A stretch of 64,000 bases of DNA. It comes from Hanleya hanleyi. Taxonomy: Eukaryota > Mollusca > Polyplacophora > Lepidopleurida > Hanleyidae. The stretch spans positions 1 to 64,000 of the forward strand of contig JAVTVY010017525.1 of the NCBI GenBank assembly GCA_036873755.1, written 5' to 3'. The translations under genes were made by a program, and so were the position numbers. This document shows positions 11,676 to 22,711 of the stretch, one piece after another (the stretch's first letter is position 1; every line of letters starts with the position of its first letter). The notes beneath the pieces were generated by a model. That model was not told the DNA's origin and did not search any database. It saw only the letters and a program-made list of their open reading frames with translations.

Positions 11676-11843
11676 CAAAAGCGGGAAGAAGTTGGGTAGT
11701 CTGTCGTACATGAAAATATACAGGAAAAAGATAACGAGAACTCCAATGAAGGCTGTAATAGTGACGAACTGTACCCATCCTCCCCCGAGAGAGGTCCAGT
11801 AGTACGGTATCACGGAGCAAATGAAGGCGGCCAGACAAACAAC
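11676..11843 (-). CDS. MARVEL-domain membrane protein (plasmolipin/CMTM-like), internal exon
   Basis: This is a 168-bp exon of exactly 56 codons. On the minus strand it is preceded by a pyrimidine-rich TTTGGTTTGCAG acceptor (AG at 11845-11844) and followed by GTAAGT (donor at 11675). It reads VVCLAAFICSV, then YYWTSLGGGWVQFVT, then ITAFIGVLVIFFLYIFMYD, giving two hydrophobic helices separated by the aromatic/Gly-rich loop typical of MARVEL proteins. These are four-helix proteins of membrane apposition and vesicle traffic. Both ends are phase 0, so it joins directly to the exon at 39909-39986 (...GILKIVEA). The last two helices would be encoded further left and were not found in the window. 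The subfamily is uncertain. The minus-strand orientation and the intron span of about 28 kb follow from the splice sites. Confidence 0.85.
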
Positions 11844-13569
11844 CTGCAAACCAAAGATTGACAATAGTTAACATGTTTGAACTGTTTTCGAGTATTTATA
11901 GTTCCCAGGTATCCAAGTTCTGAAAAAGCTAGTGGTCCAACGTTCGCGAATAGAGGTGGGTGAAATGAGATCGTCACAACGTCATGGATTATTTCTGAGC
12001 CAGGCGCGAACCTTGACCGTCTTGCATAGCAGGCCTTTTTCAGCGTAACGAATCTGCGAATGAGAACGGAAGACAGAAACTGTATCACATGATCAGTTTG
12101 TCCAATCAGCTTAATCAGTGGAGAAAATGGCGCGCCCTTGCCGTGAAGATGCCCGACGCAGGTGCAACACGCTGGTTAAGAAGTTAGTCATATGGGATGT
12201 TGTCACCTGATAACATGTCATGGTCGCGTAAAACAAGTGATCTGATTGGTCAGTATACGCCGGATGTTGATTTAATGATTGGCTGTATTTAAAGTGACAT
12301 TTTCCATGATCAAGACTCATTCCCATGTGTACCAGGAGTATCAATGATAGAGATACCCCTGGATGATTAGGATGATTAATTGTGGTGAATTGTCTCAAAT
12401 TTAGGTACGTAGAAAAACTGTTCTTGTTTAGACTTGGAACATGATGTTGAAAACTGGGCCTTCTGATCAACTGTATAATTGACATCTTCACATCTCCAGT
12501 TGAATACTAAACTAACGTTCCGTCATTTACCTTGACATAATGAATAGAGTAAATTGTTCAAACCGGAAAACGCACGTGATGTCATATAGCCAATCAAGAT
12601 AGGATCTTGCGAACTCCCTGCAGCGAGGATTTTCTTTGAGGTCTGCCAGTGTGATTTCCAAATATGGCAAGTGGTGGTTGTATTGATGTTAATTTCTTTC
12701 GAATAGCCAATCAATTTGAATTTTAAGGAGATCATACATTGCACTCCTCTTAATATGGACCCCGGAATATTTATGGAGCTATGACATCACCAAACCCATA
12801 TTCTGATCAGATAATGATTTATGTTCAACCAAGGCAACACGTGTGGTGTTCGGCTTGGATTTGTGAAGATGTATAATTAAAAGACCGATCGAAACTAGTA
12901 CCCCATTGCTATTCCTGGATTTGCTAATTGCTCACAAATTTCATGAACTGAAACTATACCCAGATGATGTCCAACGAGGACAAACTTGGCACTGCTAGAT
13001 TACGAAAAGAAGTAGCATCCAGACGTTCAAGTCCCTCTTCAGCGAGTATAAAGCAATCTATGAAGAACTAATTGTGGGGATATCTGATTACATACTGGAA
13101 ATTCCAATATCGGCCTTGGGCTAATTCTCTGGAGTAGACATTTCGTTGCAACTTTGTTGGGACACGTGATTTTTATCCTAAAACTACTTTACGTGTAGTC
13201 TCTCTCCACATACATGTACCACAGTTTCCACATTTTCGCCTGCACATGAACGAGGAAATTTATGGAACAGAAACCTCATTCATCTACATAGAGACAAGGG
13301 AGATAACTCCCGGACAGGCTTTCTGCTGACGATGGGACTGGGTGTCTTTGAGACACTTAGACGGTCTTATAAGGACCCACCTATTTACAAATGATATTGA
13401 TTTTATTGAAAAAGGTGAAATGGATTCATCCTGATTATAAATCCCAGCTAAAAGCCTAATACAAACGTTACATTTTTACATTATTACTATTATTATTAGA
13501 ATTATCTGCCCTTTACAATGTTAATGATTGGGCGTCTTCTGTTTTATAACTGTTTAATTAATGAGCAAG
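11844..13569. other. MARVEL-gene intron without recognised genes
   Basis: Unique-looking sequence. Several minus-strand frames of 70-126 codons (for example 12111-12491) show no family resemblance or splice support. No repeat of the element family is present. Confidence 0.5.
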
Positions 13570-13775
13570 TGGGGAGAGAGATTTAGTTTAATGTCACACT
13601 CAAGGTTATTTCACTCATATGGTGACAGTCAGTTTGAATGGTGGAGGAAGCCGGTGTACCCGGAGAAGAACCACCGCCCAACGGCAAGTAATTGGCAAAC
13701 TTAAACACATGCACCATCGGGGCTCGAACCCGTGCAGGTTCACCGATCCGAGGCAGCCAAACGCGAAAGTCGAGA
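13570..13775 (+). repeat. SINE-like dispersed repeat with tRNA B-box-like motif
   Basis: Resembles 61490-61720 over about 200 bp: TTTCACTCATATGGTGACAG, a GGAAGCCGGTGTACCCGGAG block, and GGGGCTCGAACCCGT, which resembles a pol III B box (GGTTCGAACCC). Repeats with the phrase CCGGAGTACCCGGAGAA are common in invertebrate genomes (from memory). Confidence 0.5.
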
Positions 13776-14934
13776 AATTTTGGTTATAAAATCAACAAAG
13801 TCGAAACTTTTTGCAATTTTTCAAAAAGAAAATGTATTTTGACACATAAATATAATAGGCAGGTCCCACCCAAGAAAAAACTAACATTTTTTCCGGTCAA
13901 AGTTTTCTCAGTGGTTCCGTCATCCTTGTCTTATGCCCCTTCAATTTAGCTGAGGGGCCACCCTGGATTTGGCCTCAAATCCAATATGGCGGCCAAAATC
14001 CAAAATGGCCGCCAATACCCATAGAAGCTCACAATTTCCTGCTCGAAAATCAATTTTCTAACCACAAACTAGGTTTTTTCTAGTCCTACGTAGGGTATGA
14101 ATATTTAGTTAATTTTGGAATGATTTGTAATTGGTCTGAAAATTCAATATGGCCGCCAAAATCCCAAATGGCGGCCAATGTCCATTGAATCACACATTTT
14201 CCTGCCATAATATGTAGAGATGGACCATCCTTGGTCCAAATGTGTCGTGCGGGGTGTCATCTTGTAGCTGAGTGAGTTGGATCCGACTGGACTAATGTAT
14301 CGTCCGTTTTCATCATTTTGCGCATGCGCAATCTGGCCGTAGTATAGAAAGCAGGCATTTTTGGGACTCGTGGAGGTTTGTTGAGTGATTGAGAGGCCAT
14401 CCCTGGTCAAATGAACCTTGTGGGGAATCAGTGTGAAGCTCTCGTGGGTCAGACTGGCTTGTTTTCATTGGAAGTCGCGCCAATCTGCGCATGCGCAGTT
14501 GGGGTGTAGCAAGTAAAGTGGTCATTTTGGGAGGTGCGTGGGGGTCTGTTGAGTGATGAGGGGCCATTCTTGGTCCGAATGCCTCGTGTAAGGTGTCAAA
14601 GTGTAGCTTTCGTGGTGTAGACCATGACTTGAGGGGTGTCGCTGTCATCTGTGACGTCATTCTTGACGTCGACGTCATCAGTAGGAGTAGTAGCCAAAGT
14701 GGGAATTTTGGGGGTGTGAAGGAAGGTGTTTGGGGTAGATATGGGCCATCCGTGGTCCGCATGCGTCGTGTGAGGTTTCATCTTGTAGCAACACCCACCA
14801 ACGACAAGCTCAATGCTTCAACGCCCTGGTGAATTAGCCCTGAAGCCCTGCGCGCCTATATGTAGCTCTACGGGTGTAGTCCGTGATAAGTACTATTCTG
14901 ATTGGTTAATCCAAAAGTAGAGCAACAACAACAA

Positions 14935-15012
14935 CAACATCAACGATTACAGGTCAATCATTTTATTATCTCCTCCATCACAGCTCATCCACGCTAAGGG
15001 AACCACTGTGGG
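14935..15012 (-). terminator. 3'-end module, left arm of element D
   Basis: AATAAA on minus (14962-14967), preceded by a degenerate stem-loop and followed by a GTT-rich tract. No gene lies upstream. Confidence 0.4.
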
Positions 15013-15524
15013 TGTGTTTACAATTCACTTATGCTATTGTCCGTGTATTCAGAAGTTCACTGTTCTGATCTCAGAATGATGAGGGACACGAGTGAATCCC
15101 TATATGTACAGACATCACCACACACCGCACCGCGCCCGTACCCTGGTGTACCCTATACCCTAATGGCTATAGGGTACAGGATGTACCACAGGTACGCGCA
15201 CATGCGTGCGATATGACGTCACTTCCGAGCTCTGAGCTCCACAAGCTTTGAGCTCCAAAAGCTCCGATCCAAGAGCTCTGCCACATGGGAGCTACCACCA
15301 CCACCGGGCGTTGACGGGCGTCAACGCCAGGTGGTTGTGGTGGTGGTGTGTGGTAGTGTGTGGTGGTGGTAGAACTGGTGTGTGATGGTGGTAATAGTGG
15401 TGTGTGGTGATGTCTGTACATATAGGGATTAACTCGTGTCCCTCATCATTCTGAGATCAGAACAATGAACTTCTGAATAAACGGACAATAGCATAAGTGA
15501 ATTGTAAACACACCCATAGCGGTT

Positions 15525-15605
15525 CCCTTGGCGTGGATGTGCTGTGATGGAGGGGATAATAAAAGGATTGATCTGTAATCTTTGATATTGTTGTTGTTGT
15601 TGCTC
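15525..15605 (+). terminator. 3'-end module, right arm of element D
   Basis: Mirror copy: GATGGAGGGGAT, AATAAA at 15558-15563, then repeated TTG. Confidence 0.4.
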
Positions 15606-16407
15606 TACTTTTGGACTAACCAACCAGAATAGTACTTATCACGGACTACACCCGTAGAGCTACGTATAGGCGCGCAGGGCTTCAGGGCTAATTCACCAGG
15701 GCATTGAAGCATTGAGCGTGTCGTTGGTGGGTGTTGCTACAAGATGACACCTCACACGACGCATGCGGACCACGGATGGCCCATTTCTACCCCAAACACC
15801 TTCCTTCACACCCCCAAAATTCCCACTTTGGCTACTACTCCTACTGATGACGTCGACGTCAAGAATGACGTCACAGATGACAGGGACACCCCTCAAGTCA
15901 TGGTCTACACCACGAAAGCTACACTTTGACACCTTACACGAGGCATTCTGACCAAGAATGGTCCCTCAATCGCTCAAACACATCCCCACGCACCTCCAGA
16001 ATTACCACTTTACTTACTACACCACAACTGCGTATGTTCAGATTGGCGCGACTTTCAATAAAAAAACATGCCAGTCTTACTCTACCCCACGAAAGCTTCA
16101 CTAGGACACCCCAACCGGGCCATTTGGACCAAACATGGTCCCTCTCTACCCCAAACACCTTAATTCAAACCTCCAAAATTCCAAAAATTTCGTCAAGAAT
16201 GACGTCACAGATGACAGGGACACCCTTCAAGTCATGATCTACACCACGAAAGCTTCACTTTGACACCTCAAACGAGGCCCTAAGACCAGGGATGGTCCCT
16301 CAATCACTCAACAAACCTCCACGAATCCCCAGATTGCCTGCTTTCTATACTACGGCCAGACTGCGCATGCGCAAAATGATGAAAACAGACGATACATTAG
16401 TTCAGTC

Positions 16408-16582
16408 GGATCTCACTCACTCACTCGCTCACCATCGTTAGTGCGTCCATGCGTTGACGGGTGTTGGGGTGCCTCAAGGGTGTTGTGCACGCCTCACTTA
16501 CTCACTCACTCTCACTCACTCACTCACTCAGTCACTCACTCTCACTCACTCACTCACACACACACACGCGCGCATACACTCA
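16408..16582. repeat. CTCA microsatellite
   Basis: Runs of CACTCACT interrupted by a GCGTTGACGGGTGTTGG stretch, then ACACACACGCGCG. It corresponds to the GAGT tract at the centre of element E. Confidence 0.85.
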
Positions 16583-17345
16583 CAGGTAACTCTATCAGGT
16601 AGCTGGATGTGAAAAAAGGCCGTCATCTACTCCAAAGACACTCTATTGCACCTCGGAAACTCCCGCTTTCGCTACTACTCGTACTGATGACGTCGCCGAT
16701 GACGTCACAGATGACAGGGAAAAACCTCAAGTCGTGGTCTACTCCCCGAGAGCTACAACATGACACCCCACGCGACACATTCAGACCAAGGATGGTCCAT
16801 CTTTACCCCAAACACACCCCCACTCACCCCCAAAATGCCCGCTTTCGCTACTACTCGTACTGATGAACTCACCGATGACGTCACAGATGACATGGATATC
16901 CCTCAAATCGTGGTCTACACCCCGAGAGCTACAATATGACATCCCATAGGACGCATTCGGACGAAGGATGGTTCATCTCTACATATTAGGGCAGGAAAAT
17001 GTGTGATTCAATGGACATTGGCCGCCATCTTGGATTTTGACGGACATATTGAATTTTCAGACCAATTACAAATCATTCCAAAATTAACTAATTATTCATA
17101 CCCTACGTAGCACTAGAAGAAAAACCTAGTTTGTGGTTAGAAAATTGATTTTCGAGCAGGAAATTGTGAGCTTCTATGGGTATTGGCGGCCATTTTGGAT
17201 TTTGGCCGCCATATTGGATTTGAGGCCAAATCCAGGGTGGCCCCTCAGCTAAATTGAAAGGGCATAAGACAAGGATGACGGAACCACTGAGAAAACTTTG
17301 ACCGAAAAAAATGTTAGTTTTTTTCTTGGCTGGGACCTGTCTATA

Positions 17346-18099
17346 AGCGCACATCTTCAATATGCCTGCTACAATATATGTTAAAACTGTAGAAGACCTT
17401 GATACATATAGTCATACGTGAATCATGATACGTCAGCGGGTTTTTGACATACTAGAAGAGAAAGAAAGTCCATATATACATTGTAATTCAGAGCGGGTGC
17501 AGGCCCACACCTTTTGTGATAATGGACCAGCTCATGTACGATGGCATCAATATACGCCACCGATGTGTACGCTACTACACGAGTTATTTCCCTTTGACTG
17601 TATGCGAAGATATTAATACAAAAATAATGTAGAAAAAAAACATGAAAGACAGGTAAAAAGGTTCTCCCGGACATCATGGTAAAAATAGGACCCCTGAATG
17701 TGTCAAATGGTTACTCTTCTGCCAAACTATTACATAAAAACACGCAAGGAGTAGGAATCTATGGGCCTTCTACAAGACCTCGCCAGCGGTTGATGTAGCC
17801 TAAATGCTCTCAGAGAGCTCTTCTGTGTAGACTATTTATTCATTCGTACGATACTCTCGAGTTATATCGTATGTTAGTACTCGTAATATTGTATCTTGGG
17901 TGTGGCGAGTGGCAGTCTACTGAATCTGAATCTCGGATATCAGAATTAAACACTTCAACGTACATCATATATTGTGTATGCAATACACCTACTACAGCCT
18001 ATCACGCAGTATTGTATGAATATATAAAAGAGCATTTGCTTTCTGAGCTAGAACCTCTCACTATGAGACAAGGGGGCTTCTCAATCCACCTTCGAGAAA
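17346..18099. other. MARVEL-gene intron without recognised genes
   Basis: Between elements D and B. The frames at 17425-17616 and 17871-18110 have no recognisable domain. Confidence 0.45.
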
Positions 18100-18105
18100 C
18101 ATGTG
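18100..18105. repeat. Left target-site duplication of element B (CATGTG)
   Basis: CATGTG directly precedes AGTAGTAGGGAGAGG and is repeated exactly at 36936-36941 after the right end. Confidence 0.85.
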
Positions 18106-18277
18106 AGTAGTAGGGAGAGGTGAAATCCGTTATTATTTTGCCGGGGGAGATAACTCTTGGGGAGATGACGGGGAGTTCCACCAGGGAGCGCTGTTTCCAG
18201 GTTAAAGGTATAGGAGACGGCCCCATCGCCTTTTACCTCTGTGGTGCCAGGTGGCGCCACCAGCTGCGTGTGTATTC

Positions 18278-18332
18278 CTCCGCGGTGATGCGGTCTGGTG
18301 GTGATGCGGTCGCGGGAAAAAGCTTCCGCGGA
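18278..18332. repeat. Subterminal CCGCGG hairpin, B left
   Basis: TCCGCGGTGATGCGGTC starts it and TTCCGCGGA ends it, a 55-bp inverted-repeat segment shared by A, B and C. Confidence 0.7.
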
Positions 18333-18424
18333 GAAAAAGTGGTCCCCAGACTTGAAATACGCTGCATGGTCCGATTGGGTCAGGTGAGGTATCAAAGTGA
18401 AGCATTCGTGAAAAGGCATCCAGT

Positions 18425-18790
18425 CATGGGTGGGTGCATGTAAAATTAGGATTTTTTCCCGAAACTATAAAAAGCGGAACACGGACTTTACCCCTAAAAT
18501 AGGGGAAAACCCCTATCAACCCTAGCCAAAAGGGCTAATATCGGTCCCCGGGCTTATCGGGGCCTGCCTATCAAGTCAATGGGTGGGTGCATGTAAAATT
18601 AGGATTTTTTCCCGAAACTATAAAAAGCGGAACACGGACTTTACCCCTAAAATAGGGGAAACCCCCTATCAACTCTAGCCAAAAGGGCTAATATCGGTCC
18701 CCGGGCTTATCGGGGCCTGCCTATCAAGTCAATGGGGTGGGTGCATGTAAAATTAGGATTTTTTTCCGAAAATATAAAAAGCGGAACACG
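18425..18790. repeat. 154-bp tandem units, B left arm
   Basis: GGGTGCATGTAAAATTAGG starts near 18432, 18585 and 18739. The units include TATAAAAAGCGGAACACGG and a GCCTATCAAGTCAATGGG stretch. Mirror copies are at 36230-36600. Confidence 0.8.
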
Positions 18791-18949
18791 GACTTTACCC
18801 CTACAATATGGGTCTGTATTATACAATATAAGGGAAATGCCTGTATGGGGATGGTCAATTTTTTTCGTGGGCTTTACTATGGCTTGTGGGGTCTCGTTTT
18901 TCTCGTCTCGCCAAGAAAATGACAATGGGAAGGGTCCCGGAGCGAATCG

Positions 18950-19515
18950 GTGAAATTTTTGGGAAAAGTACCGGGTAGGCCTGTATATAGGCCTATAGAC
19001 TGGCTATATGGGGGTATAGGTTCAACCTGGAAAATTCACACACGTTCATTGTGATATGGGTTGCTTGGATTTGTTTTTCACGTCTAGTCATTTAGAACAC
19101 GATGGGAAGGGTCTCGGAGCGCAACGGTGAAATTTTTGGAAAAGTACCATATAGCCCATATTGTCCCATACTGGCTATATGGGGGTATAGGTTCAACCTT
19201 GGAAATTCACACACGTTCATTGTGATATGGGTTGCTTGGATTTGTTTTTCACCTCTAGTCATTTAGAACACGATGGAAAGGGTCTCGGAGCGCAACGGTG
19301 AAATTTTTGGAAAAGTACCATATAGCCCATATAGTCCCATACCGGTACTGGCTATATGGGGGTATAGGTTCAACCTTGGAAATTCACACACGTTCATTGT
19401 GATATGGGCTGTTTGGATTTGTTTTTCACGTCTCGTCATTTAGAACACGATGTGAAGGGTCCCGGAGCGAAACGGTGAAATTTTGGGAAAAGTTCACCGA
19501 GGCCTGAGTAGGCCC
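18950..19515. repeat. About 177-bp tandem units, B left arm
   Basis: Three to four units each with ATATGGGGGTATAGGTTCAA, ACACGTTCATTGTGATATGG and CGGTGAAATTTTTGG. Mirror units are at 35690-36110. Confidence 0.75.
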
Positions 19516-19879
19516 ATAGGCCTATACTGCATGGCTATGGGGGTATAGGCCCATACGGGGTGGACGTTTTGGGGTCTAGGTGAGCCCCTAATGATCCTAT
19601 GATGTCGTATGAGGTCTTATTTTGAAGCTCTCGTGGAGGAGCATCCGACTGGACTAATGGTTCGTCCGTTTTCAATAGTCTGCGCATGCGCAGTCTGGCC
19701 GTAGTATAGAAAGCGGGCATTTTGTGTGGTATGTGGGTGTGTGTTTGGGGTAGAGATGGACCGCTATGGGTCCGAATGGGTCAAAGTGAAGCTTGTGTGG
19801 GTTAGAGTCAGAATGGTGTGTTTTTAAGTGCAAGTCGCGTCAATCTGCGCATGCGCAGTTGGTTGTAGTAAGTAAAGTG

Positions 19880-20280
19880 GCCATTTTGGGGCAGTGCAGG
19901 AAGGTATTTGGGGTCGAGATGGACCATCCTTGGTCCGAATGCGTCCTGGAAGGTGTCATCTTGTAGCTCTCGGGGTGTATACCCCGATTTGAGGGCTACC
20001 CACGTCACCTGTGACGTCATCGGTGACGTCATCAGTACGAGTAGTAGCGAAAGTGGGCATTTTAGGGCACTGAAGGATGATATTTGGGGTAGAGAGGGAC
20101 CATCCTTGGTCCGAATGCGTCGTGGGAGGTATCATCTTGTAGCTCTCGGGGTGTAGACCCCGATTTGAGGGCTTCCCACGTCACCTGTGACGTCATCGAT
20201 GACGTCATCAGAACGAGTAGTAGCGAAAGTGGGCATTTTGGGGCAGTGAAGGAAGGTATTTGGCGTAGAGATGGACCATC
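19880..20280. repeat. CRE-bearing 180-bp units, B left arm
   Basis: Two units with paired TGACGTCATCGGTGACGTCA-type sites and the TTTGAGGGCTNCCCACGTCA block, mirrored at 34920-35300. Confidence 0.7.
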
Positions 20281-21233
20281 CATATCTGTCACACATTATA
20301 CCACATCTGTGTTGTGTTATACCACATCTGTCCTGCATTATACCATATATGTCCTGTATTATACCATATCTGTCCTATGTTATACTATATCTGTCCTGTA
20401 TTATACCAAATCTGTCCTGTATTGTACCATATTTGTTCTCTATTATACCATATATGTCCTGTATTATACCAAATCTGCCCTGTATTATACAGTATCTGTC
20501 CTGTATTATAACAAATCTGTGCTGTATTATACCAAATCTGTGCTGTATTATACAATATCTGTCCTGTGTTATACCATATCTGTGCTGTATTATTCAATAT
20601 CTGTCCTGTATTATACAATATCTGTCCAGTATTCTGCAATATATGTTCTGTATGATACCAAATCTGTCCTGTATTATACAGTATCTGTCCTGTATTGTAC
20701 CATATATGTCCTGTATTATACCATATCTGCTCTGTATTATATAATATTTCTCCTCTATTATACCATATCTGTGTCGCATTATACCATATCTGTCCTGTAT
20801 TGTACCATATATGTCCTGTATTATACCAAATCTGTGCTGTATTATACAATATTTGCCCTCTATTATACCATATCTGTGCTGTATTATACCATATCTGTCC
20901 TGAATTATACCATATCTGTGCTGTATTATGCAATATCTGTCCTGTTATACAATATCTGTCCTGTATTATACCAAATCTGTCCTGTTTTGTACCATATTTG
21001 TCCTGTATTATACAATATATGTTCTGTATTATACCACATCTGTGCTGTATTATACAGTATCTGTCCTGTATTATACCAAATCTGTGCTGTATTATACAAT
21101 ATATGTACTGTATTATACCATATCTGTCCTGTATTATACCAAATCTGTGCTGTATTATACCATATCTGTCCTGTATTGTACCATATATGTCCTGTATTAT
21201 ACAATATATGTTCTGTATTGTACAATCGGATAG
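20280..21233. repeat. 21-bp tandem array, left copy
   Basis: About 45 units of a 21-bp motif such as CTGTCCTGTATTATACCATAT. Because 21 is divisible by three and the unit lacks stops in several frames, it gives long artefactual frames, the longest 407 codons (20165-21388). It is not treated as coding. The mirror array is at 34195-34905. Confidence 0.92.
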
Positions 21234-21249
21234 CCGTTGTCGTGAATAA

Positions 21250-21330
21250 CAACAAGTTCAGCAATGTTCATACAGTTTATTATCCCCAATGTTACATCAT
21301 ACCCAGGCTGGGGGAGCCGCCCTGGGCATG
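21250..21330 (-). terminator. 3'-end module downstream of zinc-finger gene Z1
   Basis: Read on the minus strand: CCCAGG...GGCTCCCCCAGCCTGGG stem-loop, GTATGATGTAACATTGGGG, AATAAA (21276-21281 as TTTATT), then AACTTGTTGTTATTC. Its position about 170 bp after the Z1 stop and its orientation fit a polyadenylation region. Confidence 0.6.
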
Positions 21331-21501
21331 TTTGGTATGTTCACAGCAAAACAAATTGAAATATCAAACACCATGTTTTATTATTTAACGCACCGTCACA
21401 TTAGGTACAAGTGTTTACTGAGCTCAAGTCAACGATCAGCATGTAGACATATAGAGTATGTACGGCATGTTATGGTATTCATCAGTGCATGGGTGAAGCA
21501 T

Positions 21502-22348
21502 TCAGCCGATGGGGTGGTCGGTCAGCTTGGTAACGAAAAACGTAACATTGGTCACCTTCTCCACTGTCCACTTGGTGTTGGGGCGTTGTTGTTGGGCCCA
21601 TTCCAAGGGATCCACGGTGTCCAGTTTCTCCAGCATCGTCTCTAGCAACACTCGGTTAATGATGGTAAACGGTTGGTCAAATACCTGGATGTTCCCGCTC
21701 GGGTAAAAGTATCGGGATGGCTTCCACGTAGCTACGTAGACGGGCGAGGTCGGTCAGTCGGAAATTGTAGATATCTTGAATGGGGCGATGACGGTTGAAA
21801 CATTGCCGTATCATGGACCAATGGCGCCGATAGATGTCACTCACTGGATGGGCGTCCTGTAAGAGATCGCTAGGAACATTAATGGGCTCGTCCAGAAAAT
21901 GTTCGATGTTGTCAGGCGTATGACTCGAAACCGTAACGGTGGGGTCCGGCTGGATATCCAGGCTCTTCTGAACTGTGGGTATAGGCGGGCTCTCCGTCAT
22001 CGCTTCGCCAGTGGCGTTCGTCTCCCCGGGCTCATCTTCACTAGGTCTGACCCTCATGGGTGCCTCTTTAGTGGAAAGTTGTCGCTCATACCGTGGTGAT
22101 GGACTATGAATCAAACGTTGGTGCTGTCTTAACTGACTGGGTCGTCTGAAGAGTTGACCACAACCGTTACATTGTTCCGTCGCGCCCTCGTGGAATGAGC
22201 GTTCGTGGCGCAGTAAATGATCCTCCCGATTGAATGACCGTGCGCAGGTTGTACAAGTATACCGAGCATCGTTGTGGGTGGAGGCCTCGTGGCGTCGTGA
22301 ATTATCTAGACGAGTAAACTGCTTCTGGCAAGTTGTGCAAGTGAACAT
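21502..22348 (-). pseudogene. Z1: C2H2 zinc-finger/YNFRL-domain protein gene, frame-broken
   Basis: Starts MFTCTTCQKQFTR. It has three fingers of the C-x2-C-x12-H-x4-H type, then a Pro/Glu-rich linker and the VPSDLL...YNFRLTDLARLRSYVEA domain. Compared with Z2 and Z4, a deletion of about 80-90 bp after YVEAI removes the FNDQTTAF...GYVLQH part and shifts the frame, ending the protein at 21677 (223 residues). The remaining coding text (FDQPFTIIN...TNVTFFVTKLTDHPIG) continues in another frame to a stop at 21502. A TATA box lies 47 bp upstream and a 3'-end module downstream. Function unknown: the fingers suggest DNA binding, and the C-terminal domain is of a type I recall at the start of polymerase proteins of such elements. 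Confidence 0.7.
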
Positions 22349-22394
22349 CTTGGTGGTTGACAGAGTGTCTGATGAAACGGCCAGGCCGCTTCCA

Positions 22395-22401
22395 TTTTAT
22401 A
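22395..22401 (-). promoter_or_regulatory. TATA box of Z1
   Basis: TATAAAA on the minus strand, 47 bp before the Z1 ATG, preceded by GCTAGCGTGC as in the other copies. Confidence 0.7.
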
Positions 22402-22439
22402 GCACGCTAGCTGGTGATCTATTTTTAGCACACTCAGTT

Positions 22440-22655
22440 TAACTATCCCCAAGTCGAGGGCCGAGCCGTGACATCTTCGGTAACCTCCGTGTCTCTCCGG
22501 GCACCTCCGTGACATCTTCGGTCACCTCCGTGTCTCTTCGGTCACCTCCGTAACTACCCGGCTGTTCCCGTGTAAACCCGGATGGATCTCCGTGTCTCTT
22601 CGGTGACCTCCGTGACATCTTCGGTCACCTCCGTGTCTCTTCGGTCACCTCCGTA
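22440..22655. repeat. 20/21-bp GGAGGTGACCGAAGA array, left
   Basis: On the minus strand, repeated ACGGAGGTGACCGAAGAGAC and ACGGAGGTGACCGAAGATGT. It is mirrored at 24351-24525 and repeated upstream of Z2 (23697-23850). It lies directly upstream of the TATA boxes. Confidence 0.8.
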
Positions 22656-22711
22656 CCGTCAACGATCAGCATGTAGACATATATAGTATGTACGGCATGT
22701 TATGGTATTCA

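Larger units (their letters stand above)
13850..17345. mobile_element. Element D: 3.5-kb inverted-duplicated element with CAGGTCCCA ends
   Basis: The left end reads AGGCAGGTCCCACCCAAG and the right end, inverted, AGACAGGTCCCAGCCAAG. Arms of about 1.2-1.9 kb pair around 15270. Matches include the GGATGACGGAACCACTGAG block (left near 13925, right near 17270) and ATGGCGGCC motifs at both ends. The inner part carries the CRE units, NRF-1 palindromes and 3'-end modules of elements A, B, C and E, but the ends differ from AGTAGTA. Flanks TATAAT and ATAAGC do not form a clear duplication. It is either a chimera or a distinct family that shares the interior. No protein gene is recognised. Confidence 0.62.
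18106..21327. repeat. Left long inverted repeat of element B
   Basis: Mirrors 34091-36935 almost throughout: terminus, TTACCTC/CCAGGTGGCGCC region, CCGCGG hairpin, 154-bp units, 177-bp units, CRE units, 21-bp array and 3'-end module. Small length differences lie mainly in the tandem arrays. Confidence 0.85.

Noticed and set aside
11631..11864. Single-exon 77-residue membrane protein on minus strand
   Set aside because: The ends of the frame are intronic; consensus AG and GTAAGT sites mark a 56-codon internal exon instead.
13570..13775. Functional tRNA gene
   Set aside because: Only a B-box-like motif is seen; no cloverleaf or A box in the right place.
20165..21388. 407-codon frame and several overlapping frames up to 184 codons on both strands
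   Set aside because: They run through the 21-bp tandem array; the unit has no stop in several frames, so open length is automatic.
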